In this document: positions 1 through 6,392 of the stretch, in pieces | How the letters are laid out: each line of letters opens with the position of its first letter | Position numbering within the stretch: position 1 is the first letter of the stretch | Source: Burkholderiaceae bacterium | GTDB lineage: Bacteria > Pseudomonadota > Gammaproteobacteria > Burkholderiales > Burkholderiaceae | Assembly: GCA_947457745.1 (NCBI GenBank) | Contig: CANGWT010000015.1 | Location: forward strand, 1-17,651 | Length of the DNA: 17,651 bases | Direction: 5' to 3' | The notes under the pieces: model-generated | Database searches by the model: none | What the model saw: only the letters and a program-made list of their open reading frames with translations | What the model was told of the DNA's origin: nothing | Made by a program: the position numbers and the translations under genes

Positions 1-1
1 A

Positions 2-796
2 AATGTCATTAACTTCACTCATGGCGCCCAATACATGTTGGGCGCCATGGTGGCATGGCTTGGATTAACACAAATTGGCGATTGGATTGGAGTGCCAGGT
101 TTTCAATTAAATTATTTTGTGGCCCTAATATTGGCGCCACTACTCGTAGGACTTTTTAGCATGTTGATAGAGAAAACCATGCTAAAACGTCTTTACCATT
201 TGGATCATTTATATGGCCTATTGCTAACCTTTGGTTTAGCTTTGGTGATAGAGGGCATGTTTCGCCATTGGTTTGGCGCACTAGGTAATAGTTATCCAGT
301 GCCTGAGCTTTTGCAGGGCGGCTTGCGTGCTGGCGAATTATTCTTGCCCTACTACAGGCTTTGGGTTGTGTTCTTAGCCCTCATTGTTTGTTTTGCCACT
401 TGGTATTTTATTGAGCGCACTAATCTAGGAAGTTTGTTAAGAGCGGGCACCGAGAATCCACGGTTACTGCAGGCCTTAGGCATCAATGTACCTCTGATAG
501 TTACCCTTACCTATGGCGCTGGCTGTGCTTTGGCTGCTTTTGCTGGAGTAATGGCGGCGCCAATCTACCAAGTAACAGCCGTTATGGGCTCCAATTTAAT
601 TATTGTGGTGTTCGCGGTTGTTGTCATTGGTGGCATGGGCTCAATTGCTGGCGCTATTGTGACGGGCTTAGGGTTGGGAGTAGTTGAGGGGCTAACAAAA
701 GTGTTTTACCCCCAAGCCTCGTCAGTCTCCATCTTCATTATTATGATTATTGTGCTCTTAATAAAGCCGTCCGGCTTGTTTGGAAAGGCGCATTAA
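2..796 (+). CDS. livH: Branched-chain amino acid ABC transporter permease LivH (5'-truncated by window edge)
   Basis: Inner-membrane permease of a Liv-type importer for leucine, isoleucine and valine or related amino acids, pairing with LivM. The reading frame is open from the first codon in the window and reads N-V-I-N-F-T-H-G-A-Q-Y-M-L-G-A-M. This is the conserved LivH N-terminal motif (usual form: xINFAHGxxYMLGA), so the ATG at 35 is an internal Met and the true start lies upstream of the window. The rest is a run of hydrophobic segments. Near the C-terminus lie the family's loop (A-G-T-E-N-P-R-L-L-Q-A-L-G-I), the segment F-A-V-V-V-I-G-G-M-G-S-I-A-G-A, and the ending K-P-S-G-L-F-G. The stop overlaps the livM start by one base (TAATG), so the two are translationally coupled. 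Family is secure; substrate is inferred from the family. Confidence 0.93.
   Translation, partial: NVINFTHGAQYMLGAMVAWLGLTQIGDWIGVPGFQLNYFVALILAPLLVGLFSMLIEKTMLKRLYHLDHLYGLLLTFGLALVIEGMFRHWFGALGNSYPVPELLQGGLRAGELFLPYYRLWVVFLALIVCFATWYFIERTNLGSLLRAGTENPRLLQALGINVPLIVTLTYGAGCALAAFAGVMAAPIYQVTAVMGSNLIIVVFAVVVIGGMGSIAGAIVTGLGLGVVEGLTKVFYPQASSVSIFIIMIIVLLIKPSGLFGKAH
20..49. repeat. Perfect 12-bp inverted repeat inside livH
   Basis: CATGGCGCCCAA at 20-31 is followed after six bases by its exact reverse complement TTGGGCGCCATG at 38-49. The arms are GC-rich and would form a stable hairpin in mRNA. It lies wholly inside conserved livH coding sequence (the H-G-A-Q-Y-M-L-G-A-M part), so it may be only a by-product of codon choice. 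No T-run follows, so it does not look like a terminator. Confidence 0.6.
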
Positions 797-1737
797 TGAA
801 GCTCTCTAATATTAACAAGGTTTCTATAGTCATAATGGCTTTGTTGGCGATTGTTCCCTTCCAGGGATTCGTCTATGACCTTTTCATGATGAAGATATTT
901 TGTTTTGCTATCTTGGCCGCCTCGTTAAATCTCTTACTAGGCTTTGCCGGCCTGCTTTCTTTTGGTCACGCTGCATTTTTTGGGACAGGCGCATACATAA
1001 CCGCCCATGTTATGAAGGAGTGGGGTGTAACCCCGGAGTTTGGCTTGTTTTGTGGGGTACTTTGCGCAACAGTGTTGGGTTACATATTTGGCAGCCTAGC
1101 AATTCGGCGGCAGGGCATTTACTTTGCGATGATTACTTTAGCCCTCGCACAGGTTGTTTTTTTCGCAGCAACTCAATTGCCTTTCACAAACGGGGAAGAT
1201 GGTATTCAAGGTGTTCCTCGAGGCATGTTCTTGGGTTTAGTTGACCTATCAAAATCAACCAATATGTATTACTTTTCCTTGGCTGTTTTTGTTTTAGCTT
1301 TTTTAATGATCAAGCGAATTGTGGGTTCGCCATTTGGTCAGGTTATGAAGGCCATACGAGAAAATGAGCCTCGCGCCATCTCTCTGGGTTATGACGTTAA
1401 TCGCTATAAATTATTGGCCTTTACTTTATCTGCGGGGCTAGCGGGCTTAGGTGGGGGCTTAAAAAGCCTAGTTTTACAACTGGCCTCCCTCTCGGATGTG
1501 TTTTGGCACACATCTGGAGAGGCGGTCTTGATGACAATTTTGGGTGGAATTGGCACTCTTTGGGGCCCAATAATAGGGGCCGCTATTGTTGTTAACCTGC
1601 AAAACTACTTAGCCAACCTGGGTGGTTGGAGCACCATTATTACCGGCGTCATTTTTGTGGTCTGTGTTCTCGCCTTTAGGCGCGGGGTTGTTGGCGAGAT
1701 CATTGCTCTCTATCAAAAATCTCAGCATAAAAACTAA
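796..1737 (+). CDS. livM: Branched-chain amino acid ABC transporter permease LivM
   Basis: Second inner-membrane permease of the Liv importer, expected to form a heterodimer with LivH and receive substrate from a periplasmic binding protein. The 313-residue length is normal for the compact LivM type. Many hydrophobic segments are visible. Around residues 44-66 is the signature L-N-L-L-L-G-F-A-G-L-L-S-F-G-H-A-A-F-F-G. The cytoplasmic coupling loop lies at about 178-206 (A-I-R-E-N-E-P-R-A-I-S-L-G-Y) and is followed by the L-A-G-L-G-G-G-L segment. The ATG overlaps the livH stop codon by one base. The binding protein and the ATPases livG/livF are not in the window; they may lie upstream. The TAA stop shares bases with the stop of the convergent small gene on the minus strand, leaving no spacer for a terminator. 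Confidence 0.93.
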   Translation: MKLSNINKVSIVIMALLAIVPFQGFVYDLFMMKIFCFAILAASLNLLLGFAGLLSFGHAAFFGTGAYITAHVMKEWGVTPEFGLFCGVLCATVLGYIFGSLAIRRQGIYFAMITLALAQVVFFAATQLPFTNGEDGIQGVPRGMFLGLVDLSKSTNMYYFSLAVFVLAFLMIKRIVGSPFGQVMKAIRENEPRAISLGYDVNRYKLLAFTLSAGLAGLGGGLKSLVLQLASLSDVFWHTSGEAVLMTILGGIGTLWGPIIGAAIVVNLQNYLANLGGWSTIITGVIFVVCVLAFRRGVVGEIIALYQKSQHKN

Positions 1738-1970
1738 CTGGCTACGCGGAGGGCTGGGGCTATGTTGCGATATTGTGTGATGGCGGCCCTACTTGCTTCA
1801 TCCAAAACATCCAAAGGCGTCCTTTGGGAGCCCTGAATAATCATCAGCGCATAAGGTTTTGCGAGCGCAGCTGCCTCCGAACATAAGCGAAACTCCTCGC
1901 CCTCGGCTGGGGATTGGTTGCGCCAATAATTAATGGCCGCCTCTAGCTCTTGAATGGTTAGGTACAACAT
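1734..1970 (-). CDS. Small DUF3717-like protein
   Basis: A 78-residue soluble protein with no signal peptide or membrane segment. It starts M-L-Y-L-T-I-Q-E-L-E-A-A-I-N-Y-W-R and contains L-C-S-E-A-A-A-L-A-K-P-Y-A-L-M-I. I recognise the A-I-N-Y-W-R and L-A-x-x-Y-A-L-M blocks as those of DUF3717, a small family of unknown function known mostly from Burkholderiales; this is from memory. The ATG is 14 nt behind the stop of the SET-domain gene on the same strand, so it is probably the last gene of the dnaN-gyrB-SET unit. An AAGG about a dozen bases upstream is a weak ribosome-binding site. The stop (TAG, 1736-1734) overlaps the livM stop on the other strand. No function can be assigned. Confidence 0.75.
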   Translation of the reverse strand: MLYLTIQELEAAINYWRNQSPAEGEEFRLCSEAAALAKPYALMIIQGSQRTPLDVLDEASRAAITQYRNIAPALRVAS

Positions 1971-1984
1971 GGCGACTAAATGCC

Positions 1985-2479
1985 TTATTTATCTTTGAGT
2001 GCAAGCATAGTGCCACGACATTTTTTTGCACCACAGCAGCACTCATAATCCTTTTTCATTTGCTTGGTAATGCGGCCATCAACCCCAAGGGAGTAGTCGT
2101 AAAAAAGCTCCTCGCCCACCTTAAGGTCTCTTTTGGCATAGATAAATACGCGAGGCTCGCCACCGAAGCTATCCTCTCGGGTTTCACAAATTGGCTTGCA
2201 GGAGTGGTTAATCCAGCGAGCCGCATTTCCACCATACTTCGCATCAATACAACGTCCATCTTCTAATGAAAAGTAAAAAGTATGGTTTGGGTCTTTGGGG
2301 TTGTGTGGGTGGCGCTTCTCTGCCAACCTCCAACTAATTCGCTCCCCTTTGTACTCAATAATGGCATCGCCTTTTTTAATCGCCTTCGCAACAAAAACGC
2401 CCTTTCCGTGAATGGGCGAAGACTTCACAACAATGCGCGAACGATCAATTTTTGGAGCTGCTAATTTCTTTTTGCCCAT
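1985..2479 (-). CDS. SET-domain protein-lysine N-methyltransferase
   Basis: A compact 164-residue SET-domain protein, predicted to transfer methyl groups from S-adenosylmethionine to lysine side chains; the substrate is unknown. In order: a Lys-rich N-terminus (residues 1-19); S-P-I-H-G-K-G-V-F at 21-29, the usual opening of SET domains near the SAM site; I-E-Y-K-G-E at 41-46; the N-H-S-C core motif at 91-94; G-E-E-L-F-Y-D-Y at 122-129 with the catalytic-type Tyr; and a post-SET cysteine cluster at 147-157 (C-x-C-G-x3-C-R-G-T) that would bind zinc with C94. All hallmark residues are present, so it should be active. The ATG is 5 nt after the gyrB stop with no clear Shine-Dalgarno, which suggests translational coupling to gyrB. 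Such proteins are known in bacteria, but their role is largely open. Confidence 0.9.
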   Translation of the reverse strand: MGKKKLAAPKIDRSRIVVKSSPIHGKGVFVAKAIKKGDAIIEYKGERISWRLAEKRHPHNPKDPNHTFYFSLEDGRCIDAKYGGNAARWINHSCKPICETREDSFGGEPRVFIYAKRDLKVGEELFYDYSLGVDGRITKQMKKDYECCCGAKKCRGTMLALKDK

Positions 2480-2484
2480 TTAAA

Positions 2485-4983
2485 TCAAACATCCAAGTTG
2501 CGCGCTATTAAAGCATTTTTTTCAATAAATGCGCGGCGCGGCTCCACCTCATCACCCATTAGGGTGGTAAAGACCTGGTCAGCAGTAATTGCATCTTCAA
2601 TTTTGACTTGGAGAAGGGTGCGGGATCCCGCATCCATGGTGGTTTCCCAGAGCTGTGATGGGTTCATTTCGCCAAGGCCTTTGTATCGTTGACGACTTAA
2701 AACGCGCTCAGCCTCAGAAAGCAGCCAAGCAAAGGCCGCCCTAAAGTTTTGAATAGATTGCTCTTTTTGATTTTTGTCAGGGTCACCACGGCGAACCTTC
2801 GATCCCGGCAACACCTTGCCAGAAAGCACTGCTGCAGCATTTGATAGGCTTTGATAGTCATCACCATGAACAAAATCAGAGTTGATTGCCGACAGCTTCA
2901 AGTTGCCATGAATACGGCGAGATAACAGCAATTTATAGCGATCTGTGCGCTCTTCTTTTTGAACAATGATTTCAGGTGGAAGCGCTAAAGGATTCAAAGA
3001 GTCAGCAAGTGCGATACGCAAGCGCTCAGCAGATTCTTGAGCCGACTTTTCTGTATCTAAGTTCAATTGAGTACCAGAGGCAATGGCGCGCAAAGCATCT
3101 TCATCGATAGTGCGCGATAAGCGATCAACAATAGACTGAATCACTTGATAGTGTTTAGCTAACTCATCTAATGCAGCACCCTCAATGACCTCACCCGTGG
3201 GGGTTTGGAGTGATGCTGACTCAAGAGCAATTTTTAGAAGCAGCTGATTCAGTTCGGCATCATCCTTTATATATTGCTCATTTTTACCAAACTTCACTTT
3301 ATATAAAGGTGGTTGAGCAATATAGATGTGGCCGCGCTCAATTAACTCGGGCATTTGTCTATAGAAGAAGGTGAGTAAAAGTGTGCGTATGTGACTTCCA
3401 TCTACGTCCGCATCGGTCATGATGATGATGCGGTGATAGCGGAGTTTGTCCGCTTTGTATTCTTCCGCGCCAATACCCGTTCCAAGCACGGTAATTAAAG
3501 TAACCACCTCTTGGCTTGCCAACATTTTGTCGAAGCGAGCCTTCTCCACATTCAGAATTTTTCCTTTAAGAGGAAGAATCGCCTGGAAGCGACGGTCTCG
3601 GCCTTGCTTTGCGGAGCCGCCCGCAGAGTCTCCCTCGACAATAAATAATTCGGACTTGGTAGGGTCCTTTTCTTGGCAGTCCGCCAACTTTCCAGGAAGC
3701 CCCAGGCCATCTAGAACTCCTTTACGGCGAGTCATGTCACGAGCTTTGCGGGCCGCTTCGCGAGCACGGGCTGCATCTACTATTTTTCCGCACAGAATTT
3801 TGGCGTCAGCTGGGCGCTCCTGCAAATAGGCGCTCAAGGCTTCAGCAACAATCTCCTCCACTGGGCCGCGAACCTCACTAGAAACTAACTTATCTTTTGT
3901 TTGGCTTGAAAATTTTGGCTCAGGGACTTTAACGGACAAAACACAGGCAAGGCCTTCGCGCATGTCGTCACCAGAAATTTCTACCTTAGCCTTCTTGGCA
4001 ACCTCATGCTCATCGATATATTTATTAATCACGCGAGTCATCGCCGCGCGTAAGCCTGTTAAATGGGTGCCACCATCGCGCTGAGGGATGTTGTTGGTAA
4101 AGCATAAAACTTGTTCACTAAAACTATCGTTCCACTGCATTGATACCTCAGCGGTGATATTGCCACCTAAATCTGATGGGCGAATGCCTTCAGCGTAAAA
4201 AATATTAGGGTGTAAAACATTTTTTGTTTGATTGATGTATTCAACGAAACCTTTTACACCACCAGAGAAGGCAAAATCTTCTTCTTGACCAGAGCGCTGA
4301 TCAATTAATTTAATATGAACACCGTTATTTAAAAATGAGAGTTCACGGATACGCTTAACAAGTATCTCGTAGTGAAACTCGATGTTTCCAAAAATAGTCT
4401 CATCCGCCAAGAAATGAACCTCTGTACCAGACAGGGTTGTGTCGCCGGTAATAGTGATTGGCGATGTAGCAACACCATTTTCCTCTTGAATGTTGCGATT
4501 CTGGATAACGCCGCGTGCAAACTCCATATAGTGGGCTTTGCCATCGCGACGAATAGTGAGCTTTAGCCATTTAGAGAGTGCATTTACACAGCTAACACCT
4601 ACGCCATGTAAGCCACCAGAAACCTTATAACTATTCTGATCAAACTTACCACCAGCATGCAACTCCGTCATAACGATTTCAGCTGCACTTCTTTTTGGTT
4701 CATGCTTATCGTCGTACTTAATGCCAGTTGGAACACCGCGACCGTTATCAACTATGGAAATGGAGTTATCGGTTTGAATGACAACCGTAATTTCAGAGCA
4801 ATAGCCTGCGAGCGCTTCATCAATAGAGTTATCTAAAACTTCAAAAACTAAGTGGTGTAAGCCTGTACCATCAGAGGTGTCTCCGATGTACATTCCTGGA
4901 CGTTTGCGAACAGCCTCAAGACCTTCTAAGATTTGAATTGATGATGCACCATACTGCTCTACTACTTTTTTTTCTTCAGTCAT
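2485..4983 (-). CDS. gyrB: DNA gyrase subunit B
   Basis: ATPase subunit of DNA gyrase, which with GyrA introduces negative supercoils. At 832 residues it is the long proteobacterial form. The GHKL ATPase domain shows E-V-L-D-N-S-I-D-E-A with catalytic-type E48 and N52, D-N-G-R-G-V-P around 79-85, and G-G-L-H-G-V-G at 123-129. The transducer domain follows. The TOPRIM domain has E450 in F-I-V-E-G-D-S-A-G-G and the metal-binding D524 and D526 in M-T-D-A-D-V-D-G-S-H. An insert of roughly 170 residues, typical of proteobacterial GyrB, precedes the conserved Q-R-Y-K-G-L-G-E-M-N-P at 765-775. The ATG lies 11 nt behind the dnaN stop; only a weak purine stretch (AGAAAA) precedes it. recF, found between dnaN and gyrB in many bacteria, is absent. 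Confidence 0.98.
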   Translation of the reverse strand: MTEEKKVVEQYGASSIQILEGLEAVRKRPGMYIGDTSDGTGLHHLVFEVLDNSIDEALAGYCSEITVVIQTDNSISIVDNGRGVPTGIKYDDKHEPKRSAAEIVMTELHAGGKFDQNSYKVSGGLHGVGVSCVNALSKWLKLTIRRDGKAHYMEFARGVIQNRNIQEENGVATSPITITGDTTLSGTEVHFLADETIFGNIEFHYEILVKRIRELSFLNNGVHIKLIDQRSGQEEDFAFSGGVKGFVEYINQTKNVLHPNIFYAEGIRPSDLGGNITAEVSMQWNDSFSEQVLCFTNNIPQRDGGTHLTGLRAAMTRVINKYIDEHEVAKKAKVEISGDDMREGLACVLSVKVPEPKFSSQTKDKLVSSEVRGPVEEIVAEALSAYLQERPADAKILCGKIVDAARAREAARKARDMTRRKGVLDGLGLPGKLADCQEKDPTKSELFIVEGDSAGGSAKQGRDRRFQAILPLKGKILNVEKARFDKMLASQEVVTLITVLGTGIGAEEYKADKLRYHRIIIMTDADVDGSHIRTLLLTFFYRQMPELIERGHIYIAQPPLYKVKFGKNEQYIKDDAELNQLLLKIALESASLQTPTGEVIEGAALDELAKHYQVIQSIVDRLSRTIDEDALRAIASGTQLNLDTEKSAQESAERLRIALADSLNPLALPPEIIVQKEERTDRYKLLLSRRIHGNLKLSAINSDFVHGDDYQSLSNAAAVLSGKVLPGSKVRRGDPDKNQKEQSIQNFRAAFAWLLSEAERVLSRQRYKGLGEMNPSQLWETTMDAGSRTLLQVKIEDAITADQVFTTLMGDEVEPRRAFIEKNALIARNLDV

Positions 4984-4994
4984 TTTTTTCTAAA

Positions 4995-6110
4995 TTAAAT
5001 ACGCATTGGCATCACAACATACTTGAAGTCTTCAGAACCTGGCAAGGTAATTACCGCACTACTGTTGGCATCACCCAGGCTAATTTGAATTTTTTCATTC
5101 TTCAAGTTTGATAAAACATCTAATAAATAACTTACGTTGAAGCCAATCTCAACAACATCACCACTGTATTCAGTTTCAATCTCTTCTTGCGCCTCTTCTT
5201 GCTCGGCATTGGTTGATTGAACGGTGATTCGATTTGATGACAAAGAAAAACGTACACCTTTAAATTTATCGGTTGTTAAAATTGCAGCGCGCTGTAGTGC
5301 AGATTGCAAAATATCACGCCCTACAACCAATGAGTTTTTATGACCTTTGGGAATCACTCGCTGAAAATCCGGGAATTTACCCTCAACTAACTTTGAGATT
5401 AATTCGATATCACCAAAAGTAAATTTCACTTGATTAGATGTGAGGCTCATCTCCAACATCTCATCTGAGTCTTCGAGTAGGTGTTGACACTCAAGAATAG
5501 TTTTGCGAGGAATGATGATTTCTTGTCTTTGCCCAGAGCCTATTGGAGCCTCGGTCAACTCAACCTGAGAATAGGCTAAGCGATGCCCATCGGTAGCCAC
5601 GGCAATCACCTCTTTACCCTCCACTACCAATAACATCCCATTAAGGTAATACCGAATATCTTGCTGCGCCATGGCGAAATGAACTTGACTAACTAACTGA
5701 CGAAAACTCTTTTGAGTCATTCTCCAGCTCGCAGTAACCTCACCAACACTTTGCATTACAGGAAATTCTGTCGCAGATAAGGTTTGCAAAGAAAAGCGAC
5801 TCTTACCGCTTTGCACGACCATCTTATTGTCTTTAAGGTTAAGAGCCACCGGCCCTTCTGGGAGTGCACGCAAAATATCAAGTAGCTTTCTAGCCGCAAC
5901 GGTAGTGGTGACATCCTCAGCACCAACACCAAAACTTGCATTCGTAGTAATTTGGATTTCAATATCTGTTGATATAAAAGAAATTTTATCGCCTTGCTTT
6001 TTGAATAACAGGTTTGCCAAGATAGGCAGAGTGTGTCGACGCTCAACAATGCCACTCACAACCTGAAGTGGTTTTAATAAACTATCCCTTGAAGTGTTTA
6101 CGAGTTGCAT
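4995..6110 (-). CDS. dnaN: DNA polymerase III beta subunit (sliding clamp)
   Basis: Ring-forming processivity clamp that tethers DNA polymerase III and other DNA enzymes to the template. Its 371 residues match the family (E. coli about 366) and fit three repeats of the clamp fold. Recognisable parts are the N-terminal M-Q-L-V-N-T-S-R-D-S-L-L-K-P-L, the middle A-T-D-G-H-R-L-A segment, F-P-D-F-Q-R-V-I-P, and the C-terminal Y-V-V-M-P-M-R-I that helps form the partner-binding pocket. The ATG at 6110 is preceded by AAGGA at 6125-6121 with a 10-nt spacer, slightly long but acceptable. Its promoter must lie in oriC or beyond: TACAAT at 6188-6183 is a possible -10 element but has no good -35. gyrB follows after 11 nt, so the two are very likely co-transcribed. 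Confidence 0.98.
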   Translation of the reverse strand: MQLVNTSRDSLLKPLQVVSGIVERRHTLPILANLLFKKQGDKISFISTDIEIQITTNASFGVGAEDVTTTVAARKLLDILRALPEGPVALNLKDNKMVVQSGKSRFSLQTLSATEFPVMQSVGEVTASWRMTQKSFRQLVSQVHFAMAQQDIRYYLNGMLLVVEGKEVIAVATDGHRLAYSQVELTEAPIGSGQRQEIIIPRKTILECQHLLEDSDEMLEMSLTSNQVKFTFGDIELISKLVEGKFPDFQRVIPKGHKNSLVVGRDILQSALQRAAILTTDKFKGVRFSLSSNRITVQSTNAEQEEAQEEIETEYSGDVVEIGFNVSYLLDVLSNLKNEKIQISLGDANSSAVITLPGSEDFKYVVMPMRI

Positions 6111-6135
6111 TGCTTTTAAATCCTTGTATATATCT

Positions 6136-6153
6136 TATTAGTAGTAGTAATAA
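6136..6153 (+). promoter_or_regulatory. DnaA-trio-like origin unwinding array
   Basis: Six consecutive triplets, TAT TAG TAG TAG TAA TAA, match the DnaA-trio pattern (3'-[G/A]AT-5' read on this strand), which binds DnaA as it opens the duplex. It is followed by a 13-nt spacer beginning GGC and then by the box GGTGGATAA at 6167-6175. The order trio, spacer, box and the box orientation are the same as at the left edge of E. coli oriC next to box R1. Assignment is by pattern only. Confidence 0.65.
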
Positions 6154-6356
6154 GGCTTGTTATTTCGGTGGATAAGTCAAAAATTGTATTAAAAACAACC
6201 GATTAAAACTAAAAAACCCTGTGGAAAACTTTTGTATAAACCGTGCATAAATATTGGATAACTTTTTATCAACACCCTATTTTTGCATGAAGCGCCACCT
6301 TTCCACAATTTATCCACTCACAATCCCCAAACTTATTCGTTGAGCTATCCACAACC

Positions 6357-6365
6357 TTATCCACA
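6357..6365 (+). promoter_or_regulatory. Consensus DnaA box
   Basis: TTATCCACA, an exact match to the high-affinity DnaA box. It lies 12 nt (start to start) from a one-mismatch box at 6345-6353 in the same orientation and about 10 nt from the dnaA stop codon. This tandem pair would be the strongest anchor site on the dnaA side of oriC. Confidence 0.85.
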
Positions 6366-6368
6366 GGC

Positions 6369-6392
6369 AAAAAACCTAAGATTTTAGGGTTT
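6369..6392 (-). terminator. Possible weak intrinsic terminator of dnaA
   Basis: On the minus strand, AAACCCTAA (6392-6384) can pair with TTAGGTTT (6379-6372) around a 4-nt loop, with one bulged C. T residues continue to 6369, giving six T in a row. The dnaA stop codon (6378-6376) lies inside the 3' arm. The hairpin is short and AT-rich, so efficiency is doubtful. If real, it would stop dnaA transcripts before they cross oriC. Confidence 0.4.

Larger units (their letters stand above)
6111..6375. other. oriC: Probable chromosomal origin oriC (dnaN-dnaA spacer)
   Basis: This 265-bp gene-free spacer has eight 9-mers that match or are one base off the DnaA box TTWTNCACA. Minus orientation: 6167-6175 (TTATCCACC), 6220-6228 (TTTTCCACA, full match) and 6242-6250 (TTATGCACG). 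Plus orientation: 6266-6274 (TTATCAACA), 6299-6307 (CTTTCCACA), 6310-6318 (TTATCCACT), 6345-6353 (CTATCCACA) and 6357-6365 (TTATCCACA, perfect). A weaker copy (two mismatches) is at 6253-6261. Boxes on the dnaN side all point one way and those on the dnaA side the other. The dnaN-side edge (6111-6166) is about 75% A+T and holds a DnaA-trio-like array, so it is the likely unwinding element. The call rests on motif density and on the spacer being the usual place for an origin. Confidence 0.88.

Noticed and set aside
900..1244. 114-residue frame overlapping livM
   Set aside because: It is a +1/+2 shadow of a clearly real permease; its composition (Cys, Arg, Trp) is typical of frame-shifted membrane-protein DNA.
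3446..3829. 127-residue plus-strand frame antisense to gyrB
   Set aside because: It lies opposite the conserved gyrase TOPRIM region and looks like a codon-bias shadow.
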